From: Sulfitobacter noctilucae
GTDB lineage: Bacteria; Pseudomonadota; Alphaproteobacteria; Rhodobacterales; Rhodobacteraceae
DNA: 64,000 nucleotides
Direction of reading: 5' to 3'
Assembly (NCBI RefSeq): GCF_000622365.1
Contig: NZ_JASC01000014.1
Location: 1,550,001-1,614,000, forward strand
Below the pieces are notes generated by a model. That model was not told the DNA's origin. It searched no databases and worked only from the letters and a program-made list of their open reading frames with translations. Within the stretch, counting starts at the first letter, position 1. Each line of letters begins with the position of its first letter. Of the stretch, positions 16,105 to 26,234 are shown piece by piece. A program made the translations under genes and the position numbers.

Positions 16105-17817
16105 CTAAATCTCGTCCGCGAAGTGTTTCATCACCATACGGATCGGATTGGGTGCCGCCTGCCCTAGGCCACAGATCGAGGCATCGACCATCGCACTCGA
16201 CAATTCCTCCAATAGCCCGGTGTCCCATCGCTCGGCCTGCATCAGTTTCACCGCCTTCTCGCATCCGACGCGGCAAGGCGTGCACTGCCCGCAGCTTTCA
16301 TCCTCGAAGAACCGCAGCATGTTCAGCGCCGCCGCACGGGCCGAGTCTTGATCGGACAACACAACCACAGCCGCAGAGCCGATGAAGGAGCCATGCGGCT
16401 GCAACGTATCAAAATCGAGCGGCACGTCATCCATCGATGCCGGCAACAGCCCCGAAGACGGCCCACCCGGTTGGTAGGCCTTGAACACATGACCCGCCGA
16501 CATCCCACCGGCTGCTGCAATCACATCCGTGATGGTGGAGCCTGCGGGCATCAGATAAACGCCAGGCTTGGCCACACGGCCGGAAACCGAATAGGAACGC
16601 AATCCCTTGCGCCCGTTCTTCTCAACCGATGACAGCACCTCCGGCCCCTCGCGGCAAATTCGCGCAACCCAATGCAATGTTTCAATATTATGCACCAGCG
16701 TGGGCCGCCCGAAGACACCAACCTGGGCCACAAAAGGCGGGCGATGGCGCGGTAACCCGCGCTTGCCTTCGATGCTTTCAATCATCGCGGATTCCTCACC
16801 GCAGATATAGGCACCGGCCCCACGTCGCAGATCGACAAAGCCTGCCTCCACAATCCCGGCAGCTTCCAATGTTTTGATCTCACGCGCCAAAATCTCGAGC
16901 ACGGCGGGGTACTCATCCCGCATATACAAGAACACCTTCGCCGCTTCGACTGCCCAAGCGGCAATTAGCATGCCCTCCAAGAACAGATGCGGCACCCGCT
17001 CAAGGTAGTAACGGTCCTTGAACGTCCCCGGCTCGCCTTCATCCCCATTCACAGCCATATAACGCGGCCCTGCATTGTCCCGCACAAAGCCCCATTTCTT
17101 GCCGGACGGGAACCCGGCCCCGCCTAGCCCCCTCAAACCGGACGCCAGCACCTTGTCCTGTACCGCCTCCCAATCCCCGCCCTTGCGCAAGGCCTGCAAG
17201 GTGGCATAGCCGCCCTCTGCAACATAATCATCGAAGGTCTCGTAATCCGGCATATGCGCATGGATCTCGCCTGCCGCAATTGCCGCCTGCACTTTCTCGG
17301 GCGTGGCGTGGTCGATGTGATGATGCCCCAGTTCCAGCACAGGCGCGGTATCACAGCGTCCCATGCAGGGCGCGCGCAGCACGCGCACTTCGCCGGGGTC
17401 CAGCCCATCTTCCAGCGCGGCCTTCAAAGCCTGCGCCCCGGCCAGTTCGCAAGACAGCGAATCGCACACTCGGATGGTCAACGCGGGCGGCGGTGCCTCC
17501 CCCTCTTTGACCACGTCGAAATGGGCATAGAACGTAGCCACCTCATAGACCTCGGCCATGGACAGCCGCATTTCTTCAGCCAAGGCCCGCAGGTGTGCTG
17601 CAGACAAATGCCCATAGGAGCCCTGTATCAAATGCAAAAACTCGATGAGCATATCGCGGTCTCGTGCGCGGTTCCCCAAGAGTTCCCGCACCTCGGCCCA
17701 GGCGTCATCGCGCAGCTGACGACCCTTGGTATGGTGCCGCCCCTTGCCCTTGCCGGATTTCCAGACGCCCTTTTGCGGCCCTTTGCCGCCTGCCTTGTCA
17801 TGCTGATCCAGCGCCAT
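16105..17817 (-). CDS. Fused NuoE-NuoF-type NADH-binding flavoprotein (formate dehydrogenase beta/gamma-like)
   Basis: A 570-residue fusion. A Lys/Gly-rich tail (1-35) precedes a NuoE-like thioredoxin-fold domain with [2Fe-2S] ligands C118, C123, C151 and C155. A NuoF-like part follows, with GLRGLGGAGFPSGKKW and NGDEGEPGTFKDR for NADH and FMN, then GAGAYICGEESAM. The [4Fe-4S] ligands are C509, C512, C515 and C549. This arrangement is known from the diaphorase part of NAD-dependent formate dehydrogenases and related hydrogenases. No catalytic molybdenum subunit or other Nuo gene lies nearby, so its partner is unknown. GGAGGG is 8 bases before the ATG. Role by homology: electron transfer between NAD and an iron-sulfur partner. 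Confidence 0.87.
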   Translation of the reverse strand: MALDQHDKAGGKGPQKGVWKSGKGKGRHHTKGRQLRDDAWAEVRELLGNRARDRDMLIEFLHLIQGSYGHLSAAHLRALAEEMRLSMAEVYEVATFYAHFDVVKEGEAPPPALTIRVCDSLSCELAGAQALKAALEDGLDPGEVRVLRAPCMGRCDTAPVLELGHHHIDHATPEKVQAAIAAGEIHAHMPDYETFDDYVAEGGYATLQALRKGGDWEAVQDKVLASGLRGLGGAGFPSGKKWGFVRDNAGPRYMAVNGDEGEPGTFKDRYYLERVPHLFLEGMLIAAWAVEAAKVFLYMRDEYPAVLEILAREIKTLEAAGIVEAGFVDLRRGAGAYICGEESAMIESIEGKRGLPRHRPPFVAQVGVFGRPTLVHNIETLHWVARICREGPEVLSSVEKNGRKGLRSYSVSGRVAKPGVYLMPAGSTITDVIAAAGGMSAGHVFKAYQPGGPSSGLLPASMDDVPLDFDTLQPHGSFIGSAAVVVLSDQDSARAAALNMLRFFEDESCGQCTPCRVGCEKAVKLMQAERWDTGLLEELSSAMVDASICGLGQAAPNPIRMVMKHFADEI

Positions 17818-17973
17818 GATGCGTCCCTCCGACCGATGTTAAGGCGTTTCTACCAAAGTCCGCTCTCGCCCTGCGATCAAAAAGCGACAATTGCGCAGCC
17901 CTTTGCGCGGCTGACTGGCCCCGTCTGCGTCACGATGTGTTCTTTGCCGCGCCCCATTTCGCCTATAAGAAAC

Positions 17974-19053
17974 ATGCACAGCACAAATGACCGAAAGCCG
18001 ATGATGTTCTGGTACGCCACAGCCAGCCTGACCCCCGCCGCCCTTCTGGCGCTGGCCTGCCTTTTGGGCGGGCCGTTTCCACTGCTGGCGGTGCTGTCGA
18101 TCACGGTGCTGGTCTTTTTCATGGATAAACTCACGCGGCACCTGCCGGCCAGCCAGACCTGCGGGCGTACCCTTAGCCTGACGCTGGCCGCCGTGCATTT
18201 CCCGCTGCTGGCGCTAGGGGTCTGGGCATTGGGCAGCGCGGACGCGCTCTCCTTGCTCGACAAGCTGCTGATATTCACAGGCCTTGGGCTTTACTTCGGA
18301 CAAGTGTCAAATTCCAACGCCCACGAGTTGATTCATGCCGCCGCCCGCTGGCCGCACCGCATCGGCGCTGCGATCTACATCTCGCTTCTCCACGGCCACC
18401 ATGTTTCAGCCCATCTCAAGGTCCACCACGTCTTTGCCGCCACAGCGCAGGACCCCAACTCAGCAAGACTGGGCGAGGGTTTCTGGTCCTACGTCCTGCG
18501 CGTGCTGCGCGGAGAGTTCGCAGCGGGCCTCAGGGCCGATAATGCGCAGCGCGCCCGCGCCTCCGCCAACCCGCCCATCTGGACGCACCCCTATGCGGCC
18601 TATGTCGGCGGAGGTGTCATCGCACTGGCTCTCGCATATCTCATCGCTGGTCTCAAAGGTATTGCAGCCCATCTCGCCATCGCCCTTTACGCACAACTGC
18701 AACTGCTGCTGTCTGACTATGTCCAGCACTACGGCCTGCGCCGCAGGCTAGATGCCACCGGCAAACCCGAACCCATCGGGCCACAACACAGCTGGAACGC
18801 ACCCAAATGGTACTCCAGCGCAATGATGCTGAACGCGCCGAAACATTCGGATCACCACATGCGCCCTGCGCGGCCGTTTCCCGCCCTCGAAGTCACCCCG
18901 GACACAATGCCGGTCTTGCCCCATTCGCTGCCCGTGATGGCCGTCGTTGCGCTTGTTCCACCGCTCTGGCGGCGCATTATGGATCGCCGCGCAAGGAAAT
19001 GGCAAAAACCTGTACCCCCCTCTGGTCGCGACGCGGCCTTTCTGCCAAGCTAA
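17974..19053 (+). CDS. alkB: AlkB-type membrane diiron alkane hydroxylase
   Basis: An integral membrane non-haem diiron monooxygenase of 359 residues that should hydroxylate the terminal carbon of alkanes, using rubredoxin-delivered electrons. Diagnostic motifs are present in order: HELIH (117-121), HGHHVSAHLKVHH with the DPNSAR that follows it, QHYG (252-254) and the last box KHSDHH (290-295). Hydrophobic segments precede each box. I placed the start at ATG 17974; ATG 18001 is an alternative and neither has a strong Shine-Dalgarno. No rubredoxin or rubredoxin reductase gene is adjacent. It is divergent from the NuoEF-like gene. A related fatty-acid desaturase is less likely given the HYG motif. 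Confidence 0.88.
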   Translation: MHSTNDRKPMMFWYATASLTPAALLALACLLGGPFPLLAVLSITVLVFFMDKLTRHLPASQTCGRTLSLTLAAVHFPLLALGVWALGSADALSLLDKLLIFTGLGLYFGQVSNSNAHELIHAAARWPHRIGAAIYISLLHGHHVSAHLKVHHVFAATAQDPNSARLGEGFWSYVLRVLRGEFAAGLRADNAQRARASANPPIWTHPYAAYVGGGVIALALAYLIAGLKGIAAHLAIALYAQLQLLLSDYVQHYGLRRRLDATGKPEPIGPQHSWNAPKWYSSAMMLNAPKHSDHHMRPARPFPALEVTPDTMPVLPHSLPVMAVVALVPPLWRRIMDRRARKWQKPVPPSGRDAAFLPS

Positions 19054-19057
19054 CAGC

Positions 19058-19456
19058 ATGACTCTACGCGCCTCCCTGATTGCACTCTTGCTTACCGCCG
19101 CCCCGGCCCTCGCACAGGACCTGATGACGGCCGAACAATTTGACAATTATACCCGCGGCAAAACGCTGTTCTATGGTCAGAACGGGCAGACCTACGGGGC
19201 TGAAATCTATCACGATAACCGCCGCGTGGAATGGTCCTTTCTCGACGGCGATTGCAAAGCCGGCGAATGGTACGAAGACGCAGGCCTCATCTGCTTTGTC
19301 TATGAAAACAACCCGAACCCGCAATGCTGGAGCTTCACCCGTGGTGCCTCCGGCCTGATCGCCCGGTTTGAGAACCGCCCCAACACCACCGAACTTTACG
19401 AAGCCGAAGAAGGCGGAGAAAAAATGCTCTGCCTTGGCCCCAAAATCGGCGTCTGA
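19058..19456 (+). CDS. Small exported protein of unknown function
   Basis: A 132-residue protein with a clear signal peptide (LIALLLTAAPALAQ). The mature domain has four cysteines (GDCKAGEWYEDAGLICFVY, NPQCWSF, KMLCLG) that probably form two disulfides. The pattern of an MTAEQFDNYTRGKTL opening followed by a beta-rich core and GEWY...ICFVYEN resembles a conserved periplasmic family of Rhodobacterales, but I cannot name its function. It starts 5 bases after the alkB stop codon and is probably co-transcribed with it. Confidence 0.75.
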   Translation: MTLRASLIALLLTAAPALAQDLMTAEQFDNYTRGKTLFYGQNGQTYGAEIYHDNRRVEWSFLDGDCKAGEWYEDAGLICFVYENNPNPQCWSFTRGASGLIARFENRPNTTELYEAEEGGEKMLCLGPKIGV

Positions 19457-19553
19457 TCAAACGCACCCGACGCCTGCCGCCTTTCTCTTTTTGGCCTTAT
19501 ATACCGCAGTGCGCCAGATACCTCAGGTACTCTGCCCTCCCGCAGTCTTGACG

Positions 19554-21101
19554 CTACAACAGGCTGCCCTGTTCGGGCGGTGGCTCTTTAGGCTTCTTGC
19601 GCGGGGCAGCGCCCGCCGCTCCCACAGTCATACGCCCATCGGCAAACTCGATCTCCAGAGCGCCTGCTTTTTGCGCGGCTTTGACGCCTGTGACCACAGC
19701 ACCATCGCCGCGCACAACCGCATAACCCCTTGCCAGTGTCGACTTGTAGCTCAGGGTCTCGCGCAGCCGTTCCATGCCCGCCAAGCGCCCACGCCAATCC
19801 CGTGTTTGCCGCTGACCGGCATCAGATAGACGCTTGACCAGTTTCGCAAAAGCGTCCGCTTTCGCCCTCCTGTCCCGCTCCAGTGCAACAGGTCGGAACC
19901 TTTGTGCGCGCGTCTCGAACCGCTCGCGCTTGCTGGTCAAGGCGCGCGTCAAGGCCGGATCAAGTCGCGCGGCCAATCCGGCCAGACGCTGCTCTTCGGT
20001 TCTCAGCCTTTGGCGTAGCGTGGCGGGCCGCAGGCTCCCCGATACATCTGCCAGACGCACGCGGCGGCGTTGAACGCCGGTGATCAGTGCAGGGCCCAAT
20101 TGCTCACCGGCGCGGTCCAGACGTTGGCGCGGTCCGTCCAGCAGGGTGTCGGGCCGGGGCAGCGCCCGCCCCAGATCGCGCAGCCGTTGGCCGCGTGCGC
20201 TCAACCCGTTGCTCAGAAGCTGGCCCATCCGCGCGCCCTGCCCGTCGAGCCATGCGGCCAGTTCGTGCCGGACCGGCACGGCTAGCTCTGCCGCCGCTGT
20301 TGGGGTCGGTGCCCGCCTGTCCGAGACGAAATCAATCAGCGTGGTATCCGTCTCATGCCCCACCGCTGAAATCAGTGGGATCTCGGACGCTGCTGCGGCA
20401 CGTGCCACGATCTCCTCGTTGAAGCCCCAAAGGTCTTCGACCGAGCCACCACCCCGCGCCACAATCAGCAGATCAGGCCGGGGCAAGGCACCGCCGGGGC
20501 TCAGCGCGTTGAATCCGGCGATCGCACGGGCCACTTCAGGCGCACATTTTGCCCCCTGCACCGCCACAGGCCAGATCAGCACCTTGCGCGGAAACCGGTC
20601 GCGCAATCGGTGTAGAATATCACGGATCACCGCCCCAGAGGGCGAGGTCACCACGCCGATGACCTCCGGTAGGTAGGGAAGAGGCCGCTTGCGGGCGGTG
20701 TCGAAAAGACCTTCTGCCGCCAGCATTTTCTTACGCTTTTCCAGAAGCGCCATCAGCGCACCCATGCCCGCAGGCTTGATGTCTTCGATGACAATCTGGT
20801 ATTTCGATTGGCCGCCGAAGGTGGTGATGCGACCGGTGGCCACCACTTCCATCCCCTCTTCCGGCTGGGTCTCCAACCGCGCCGAGACACCTTTCCAGAT
20901 CACGCCAGAGATGACCGATTTGTCGTCCTTGAGATCCAGATAGATATGCCCCGAGCGCGGACGGCTGACGCGGCCCACCTCACCCCGGATGCGCACATGG
21001 CCGAATTCGCCCTCGATCACGCGTTTGATCGCGCCCGACAGTTCGGTCACGGAAAACTCGGGGCTGTTCTGCCCTTCCATAGGATCGTCGATCAGGTCCA
21101 T
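19554..21101 (-). CDS. xseA: Exodeoxyribonuclease VII large subunit
   Basis: XseA is the catalytic subunit of exonuclease VII, which degrades single-stranded DNA from both ends during repair. The roughly 515-residue protein has an N-terminal OB-fold domain ([26 protein letters not shown]), the catalytic region ([51 protein letters not shown]) and a long coiled-coil C-terminal part. The ATG at 21101 has AAGG 8 bases upstream; an earlier start at 21212 overlaps purD and adds unconserved residues. The C-terminus is Pro/Lys-rich. The small subunit xseB is not in the window. Confidence 0.95.
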   Translation of the reverse strand: MDLIDDPMEGQNSPEFSVTELSGAIKRVIEGEFGHVRIRGEVGRVSRPRSGHIYLDLKDDKSVISGVIWKGVSARLETQPEEGMEVVATGRITTFGGQSKYQIVIEDIKPAGMGALMALLEKRKKMLAAEGLFDTARKRPLPYLPEVIGVVTSPSGAVIRDILHRLRDRFPRKVLIWPVAVQGAKCAPEVARAIAGFNALSPGGALPRPDLLIVARGGGSVEDLWGFNEEIVARAAAASEIPLISAVGHETDTTLIDFVSDRRAPTPTAAAELAVPVRHELAAWLDGQGARMGQLLSNGLSARGQRLRDLGRALPRPDTLLDGPRQRLDRAGEQLGPALITGVQRRRVRLADVSGSLRPATLRQRLRTEEQRLAGLAARLDPALTRALTSKRERFETRAQRFRPVALERDRRAKADAFAKLVKRLSDAGQRQTRDWRGRLAGMERLRETLSYKSTLARGYAVVRGDGAVVTGVKAAQKAGALEIEFADGRMTVGAAGAAPRKKPKEPPPEQGSLL

Positions 21102-21173
21102 CGTCTTTGCCTTGCCCCTTGCTACCGCACAGCTTAGAACGCCCCCAGTCAAAGGCCAAGGGAGGGCTTGCCC

Positions 21174-22439
21174 ATGAACATCCTTATTTTGGGCAGCGGC
21201 GGGCGCGAACACAGTCTCGCCTGGGCCACCTTGCAGAACCCCAAATGCGACAAGCTGATCGTGGCACCCGGGAATGCCGGCATTGCCGCCATCGCTGATT
21301 GCGCCAGTATCGACATCATGGACGGTGCCGCTGTGATCGCCTTTTGCGAATCCAACAGCATTGATTTCATCATCATCGGCCCTGAGGCGCCGCTGGCCGC
21401 AGGGGTCGGCGACGACCTGCGTGCGGCAGGGTTCAATGTTTTCGGTCCTTCCGCTGCAGCGGCCCAGCTCGAAGCCTCAAAGGCCTTTACAAAGGATATC
21501 TGCGATGCCGCGCAGGCCCCCACGGCAGCCTACGGCCATTTCACCGATGCCGCCAGCGCCCGCGCCTATGTAGCCAAGCAAGGCGCGCCCATCGTCATCA
21601 AGGCGGACGGTTTGGCCGCAGGCAAAGGCGTGATCATCGCCATGACCGACGCGGAGGCTGCGGCGGCGGTTGATGAAATGTTCGACGGGGCCTTTGGCGA
21701 TGCAGGCACCGAGGTCGTGATCGAGGAATTCATGGAAGGCGAAGAAGCGTCTTTCTTTGTGCTTTGCGATGGCGAGACCGTGCTGCCCATCGGCACGGCT
21801 CAGGATCACAAGCGCGTGGGCGATGGCGACACCGGCCCCAACACCGGCGGCATGGGGGCCTATTCCCCTGCCCCCGTGCTGACAGATGCGATTGCGGAAA
21901 AAGCCTTGGCCGAGATCATCCGCCCTACCATGGCCGAAATGGCGCGGCGCGGCACACCTTATCAGGGCGTGCTTTATGCCGGATTGATGATCAAGGATGG
22001 CCAGCCCCGTCTGGTCGAATACAACGCCCGCTTCGGTGATCCTGAATGCCAGGTGCTGATGATGCGTCTGGGCGCGCAGGCCTTTGATCTGATGCATGCC
22101 GCCGCTGAAGGGCGGCTGGCCGATATGCGCGTGAACTGGGCCGATGATCATGCAGTGACGGTGGTCATGGCCGCAAAAGGGTATCCCGGAGCCTATGAAA
22201 AAGGGTCAGTGATCGGCGGGCTGGACACCTTGCCCGAAGACAGCCGCAACATGACCTTTCACGCCGGTACCACCGCAAAAGACGGTGCAATCACCGCGAC
22301 GGGCGGACGTGTTCTGAATGTCACGGCGCGGGGCGATACCTTGGCCGAAGCGCAAAAGCGAGCCTATGCGATGGTTGACCAGATCGACTGGCCCGAAGGG
22401 TTCTTCCGCCGTGATATCGGATGGCGCGCGCTCGAATAA
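21174..22439 (+). CDS. purD: Phosphoribosylamine-glycine ligase (GARS)
   Basis: PurD catalyses the ATP-dependent joining of 5-phosphoribosylamine and glycine, step two of de novo purine synthesis. The 421-residue protein shows [35 protein letters not shown], the ATP-grasp segments [14 protein letters not shown] and [17 protein letters not shown], and [23 protein letters not shown] chose ATG 21174 with AGGGAGGG about 7 bases upstream, in preference to the TTG at 21168. It is divergent from xseA with 72 bases between them. Confidence 0.97.
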   Translation: MNILILGSGGREHSLAWATLQNPKCDKLIVAPGNAGIAAIADCASIDIMDGAAVIAFCESNSIDFIIIGPEAPLAAGVGDDLRAAGFNVFGPSAAAAQLEASKAFTKDICDAAQAPTAAYGHFTDAASARAYVAKQGAPIVIKADGLAAGKGVIIAMTDAEAAAAVDEMFDGAFGDAGTEVVIEEFMEGEEASFFVLCDGETVLPIGTAQDHKRVGDGDTGPNTGGMGAYSPAPVLTDAIAEKALAEIIRPTMAEMARRGTPYQGVLYAGLMIKDGQPRLVEYNARFGDPECQVLMMRLGAQAFDLMHAAAEGRLADMRVNWADDHAVTVVMAAKGYPGAYEKGSVIGGLDTLPEDSRNMTFHAGTTAKDGAITATGGRVLNVTARGDTLAEAQKRAYAMVDQIDWPEGFFRRDIGWRALE

Positions 22440-22467
22440 GCGGACCGCATTCGGCAGGCGCTGCACT

Positions 22468-22492
22468 ATGGTATTTTTAAAAGGGTGAAGAT
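22468..22492 (+). repeat. Short repeated motif, copy A
   Basis: ATGGTATTTTTAAAAGGGTG and the following AAG closely match 42420-42443 (ATGGTATTTATATAAAGGGT, then GAAG), with about three differences. Both copies are preceded by a small GCAG/CTGC hairpin. This copy lies between the ends of purD and the FG-GAP gene. Confidence 0.4.
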
Positions 22493-22497
22493 AGGGG

Positions 22498-23231
22498 TCA
22501 GCGGCAGGCAACTGCGCTTTGCACTGCTTGGCGGCTGGTGTTTGGGCCAATGTCGCGGCTGTGGTACCCGCCGTCTTGCCATGAAACTTCGACGATCCTT
22601 ATCCAATCCGGCGTGAGCAGGATCATTTGCGGTCCTTGCCCGCAATCGCGCATCCCGCCCGAGATGAAGTCATCTCCGATCCGGTGATTTGTAAGCTTGA
22701 AGGGAAGTTCGTGCTCTTCCAGCCTGCCCGTTCCGTAGCGCAGCATGACAAGACGGCGGGCCAGATGTGGACGATCGACGATCGCGATGTCTTGCACACC
22801 GTCGCCATCGAAATCGGCAATGCCCACCGGGGCCAGCCAGCGAAACCGCGTTCCTATGTACTCCGTCGCGGCGCGTTCCACTGGCGCACCCGCCCCGTCG
22901 AGGCCGAAAACCACCAGCCTCGCACCTTTGTCCTGATGACTCTCCACCGCGATAATTTCGGGACCGGGCACATCATCAAGGTCAGTCAAACGCGGGCTCA
23001 AATCTTCGAAGACACGCGCTTCGGGTAGACGCAACTGGTAGGTTTTCTCAAAAGACGGAATTGCAGGATCGCGCACAACAATAGTGAGAGCACCCCACTC
23101 CTCTTTGTCCCCTAGCACCCCGTGGGGGTAGCGGGTTGTCGGCTCCGCATAGACGGCCGAGGCGATTTGCGGAGCGGCGGAAAGAGGCCCTGCCGCGAGC
23201 CAGAATAGCGCAGCGGCAAGAGCCCGTCGCA

Positions 23232-23232
<1 letters not shown>
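22498..23232 (-). CDS. Exported FG-GAP/VCBS-like protein
   Basis: A 244-residue protein with a signal peptide ending at SAA (about residue 20). A beta-rich body follows, containing the calcium-binding type motif DFDGDGVQDIAIVD (about residues 140-153) of FG-GAP/VCBS repeats, and a second weaker unit LTDLDDVPGPEIIAVE. It is probably a periplasmic or surface repeat protein; its ligand is unknown. Its start codon overlaps the ferredoxin stop codon (TGATG), which implies coupled translation. The pairing of an exported repeat protein with a cytosolic ferredoxin has no obvious metabolic reason. Confidence 0.78.
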
Positions 23233-23591
<359 letters not shown>

Positions 23592-23703
23592 CTAACGGGG
23601 CCGGCGCGGCGCTGCCACCCCCTTTTGTGCCGCAGCCATGCGGCTCTGGGCAGTGCGCCGTGAAGGGGTTATGCTGGCGGCAAAAGACCAAAGGTTCGAG
23701 CAT

Positions 23704-24270
23704 ATGAGTTATTCCCAGTTTCCCGCCGCAAGTCTGCGCCGATTTTCCCTTCTGGCCATCATGATTGGTGGGCTTGCCGCCTGCGATCCTGCCGCGACCG
23801 GGCCGGACGCCGATGCGCCACCCGAGCCGGGTGTGATGGAGGCGACCCGCAATGGACCTGCCGGGGCGGCCCCCGGCACCTGCTGGGGCAAAACGATCAG
23901 CCCAGCCGTGATCGAGACGGTGAAGACGCAAGTGCAGATCAAACCCGCGCAGGTCAATTCTGATGGTACTGTGGGCAAACCGCCGGTCTACAGCACCGAA
24001 AACCGGCAGGAGATTGTCACGCCCCGCCGGGACAACTGGTTTGAAACTCCCTGCCCCGATGTCTTGACGGCTGAATTCGTCTCCTCCCTGCAACGGGCGC
24101 TGAAGGTACGCGGGAGCTATGCCGGCGCTGCAACGGGTGTGATGGACGATGCGACCCGAGAGGCCATTCTGCGCGTGCAACAACAAGAGGGGCTGGACAG
24201 CGGGGTGTTGTCGCTCAAGACAGCGCGCAGTCTGGGGTTGGTGGCCGTGCCGCGCAGCACAACGGATTAG
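23704..24270 (+). CDS. Lipoprotein with C-terminal peptidoglycan-binding domain
   Basis: A 188-residue protein with an N-terminal lipobox (IGGLAAC, lipidated cysteine about residue 27). A disordered Pro/Ala-rich stretch follows, then a central domain with two cysteines (GTCWGKT and ETPCPDVL). The C-terminal peptidoglycan-binding-like fold reads SSLQRALKVRGSYAGAATGVMDDATREAI. It probably sits in the outer or inner membrane and contacts the cell wall. The start ATG 23704 follows AAAGG at about 10 bases. It converges on degP across a terminator hairpin. Confidence 0.82.
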   Translation: MSYSQFPAASLRRFSLLAIMIGGLAACDPAATGPDADAPPEPGVMEATRNGPAGAAPGTCWGKTISPAVIETVKTQVQIKPAQVNSDGTVGKPPVYSTENRQEIVTPRRDNWFETPCPDVLTAEFVSSLQRALKVRGSYAGAATGVMDDATREAILRVQQQEGLDSGVLSLKTARSLGLVAVPRSTTD

Positions 24271-24282
24271 AGTGCAACAGCA

Positions 24283-24309
24283 AAGGGGCGCACCATTGGT
24301 ACGCCCCTT
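24283..24309. terminator. Bidirectional terminator between lipoprotein gene and degP
   Basis: AAGGGGCG-c-ACC-att-GGT-a-CGCCCCTT forms an 11-pair stem with a single mismatch between the convergent genes ending at 24270 and 24334. Confidence 0.7.
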
Positions 24310-24333
24310 ACAATTCGCACCGCCTGCTGCGGA

Positions 24334-25878
24334 TCAGTCTTCGAGCGACAGTGCCACGAAACGCGGGTCACCCGCACGGCGCACCAGCAGCAGCAAAGAC
24401 TTGCGTCCGCCGTCTTTTGCCGCGGTCACACGTGCTTCCAAATCGTCAATGCTTGTCACCTTCTGCTGGCCCGCTTCGGTGATGATGTCACCGGTCCGCA
24501 AGCCCTTCTCGAAGGCTTCAGAGGTTTCATCCACTGCGACCACTGCAAGACCATCCGTATTGCTATCGGCACCAAGCTCTTCGCGCATCTCGTCCGTCAG
24601 CGGTTGCAAGGTCAGGCCCAGCAAATCCTTGGTCTGTGGCTCTGCACTGTCTTCGGGGTCAGATCCGTCCGCAGGCTCGGACGCATCGGCATCTTCACGG
24701 CGTCCAAGGACCACCAGAATGGTCTGGCTTTTGCCTTCGCGCATGACGGTCACGCGGACCGAGGCCCCGACAGGGCTGTTGCCGACCTGACGGACCAGCC
24801 CGCGGGTGTCTTCGACGTCAACGCCATCGAAGGACATGATGACATCACCCGTCAGCAGACCTGCTTCCTTGGCTGGTCCTTCGGGGACATCGGTGATCAA
24901 CGCGCCGCTGGCAGAGGCGAGACCCATCGCGTCCGCCACATCTTCGGTCACGTCCTGGATACGCACGCCAAGCCAACCGCGCCGCGTTTCGCCATATTCT
25001 TTCAGTTGGTCAACCACGCGGGTGACAACATTGGACGCCATCGAAAAGCCGATACCGATCGAGCCGCCGTTAGGCGACAGAATGGCCGTGTTCACACCGA
25101 TTACATCACCGGCCATGTTAAAAAGAGGCCCCCCCGAGTTGCCCCGATTGATCGCTGCATCGGTCTGGATGTAGTCGTCATATGTGCCGGACAACGCCCG
25201 GTTGCGGGCAGAAACAATGCCCGCCGACACAGAAAAGCCCTGCCCCAACGGATTGCCCATAGCGATCACCCAGTCGCCCACGCGGGCAGCATCACTGTCG
25301 CCGAATTTCACGAAGGGAAGTGCGTTTTCCGCTTCGACCTTCAACAGCGCGATGTCTGTGTTCGGGTCGGTGCCGATCACGGTCGCTTTCAACTCCGCAC
25401 CGGAAAAGAATTCGATTGTGATCTCATCCGCGCCTTCGATCACATGATTGTTGGTAACAACAAAACCATCCTCTGAGATGACAAAACCCGACCCAAGGGC
25501 TGAGGAACGCCGCGCTCTTGGACTTTCGTCGTCATGGTTGCGGTCTTGAAACTCGCGAAAGAAGTCCTCGAACGGGGAACCTTCGGGCACGATACCACGC
25601 GGGCCGGTACGCCCCTCAACCATCGTCGAGGTTGTAATGTTGACCACAGAGGGGCTGATCTTTTCTGCGAGCGGTGCCAGGCTCTCCGGCTTGGCAAATG
25701 CTGCGATACTTTGCGCGACGACCAGCACAACCGCCAAAACGCCGAGCATCATCACCTTGAAAAGCATACTTTCGGTCAGCGAAAGAGATTTTACCTTGGC
25801 CCGTGCCGGTACAGCGCGGTGGTTCTTTTGCTGATGGGGGACCTGAGTGGCCCGGCGCGTGGGAGCCTGTGGGTGCAT
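24334..25878 (-). CDS. degP: DegP/Do family serine endopeptidase
   Basis: A periplasmic HtrA protease and chaperone of about 514 residues that removes misfolded envelope proteins. The triad is intact: H145 (VVTNNHV), D175 (DPNTDIALLK) and S248 (GNSGGP). Two PDZ domains follow (about 285-380 and 410-505), separated by an acidic Asp/Glu/Ser-rich linker. The N-terminus is unusual: about 38 basic cytoplasmic residues precede the hydrophobic segment (39-60), so the protein may stay anchored or use a very long signal. The start at 25878 has AGGAG at 8 bases. It follows the hflKC-DUF2065 genes on the same strand after 160 bases. Confidence 0.94.
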   Translation of the reverse strand: MHPQAPTRRATQVPHQQKNHRAVPARAKVKSLSLTESMLFKVMMLGVLAVVLVVAQSIAAFAKPESLAPLAEKISPSVVNITTSTMVEGRTGPRGIVPEGSPFEDFFREFQDRNHDDESPRARRSSALGSGFVISEDGFVVTNNHVIEGADEITIEFFSGAELKATVIGTDPNTDIALLKVEAENALPFVKFGDSDAARVGDWVIAMGNPLGQGFSVSAGIVSARNRALSGTYDDYIQTDAAINRGNSGGPLFNMAGDVIGVNTAILSPNGGSIGIGFSMASNVVTRVVDQLKEYGETRRGWLGVRIQDVTEDVADAMGLASASGALITDVPEGPAKEAGLLTGDVIMSFDGVDVEDTRGLVRQVGNSPVGASVRVTVMREGKSQTILVVLGRREDADASEPADGSDPEDSAEPQTKDLLGLTLQPLTDEMREELGADSNTDGLAVVAVDETSEAFEKGLRTGDIITEAGQQKVTSIDDLEARVTAAKDGGRKSLLLLVRRAGDPRFVALSLED

Positions 25879-26039
25879 GGGTGGTTCTCCTGCTTTGGTC
25901 GTTGGGGCGCAACTGCCCGGCATTCATTAACAACAGAGTGCATCGCCGGTGTCCCTGCCGCAATATGAAAGATGTAGTCGTTCACAGGGTTTTCAACACG
26001 CGGCCGTGCAATTGTCGCGCAGAACCCGTCACGGTGCTG

Positions 26040-26234
26040 TCAGAGACCGAGTTGGAACGCGCACCAAACCAGGACCAGCCCGCCGATGATGACCAATGCG
26101 CCGATCTGGCGGACTGCGCTTTCTGGCATCTGCCGCAGGGCTTCCAGCATTCGTTCCAAAAGCGAAGGGGCCAGTGCGTACACCAGCCCCTCGAAAATCA
26201 TGACCAGCCCGAAAGCCAGCAAGAGCAAGCTCAA
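26040..26234 (-). CDS. DUF2065 (YjeT-like) small membrane protein
   Basis: A 64-residue protein with two transmembrane helices (LLLLAFGLVMIFEGLVYAL and IGALVIIGGLVLVWCAFQL) separated by the conserved LLERMLEALRQMPESAVRQIG. This is the DUF2065 family, usually encoded directly after hflC and of unknown function. The start is TTG at 26234 and overlaps the hflC stop codon (TTGA), so its translation depends on hflC. Its position suggests a part in the HflKC/FtsH complex, but this is inference. Confidence 0.9.
   Translation of the reverse strand: MSLLLLAFGLVMIFEGLVYALAPSLLERMLEALRQMPESAVRQIGALVIIGGLVLVWCAFQLGL

Noticed and set aside
17254..17973. An in-frame upstream extension of the AlkB gene
   Set aside because: It overlaps the NuoEF-like gene on the other strand, and its 240 residues resemble no AlkB sequence.
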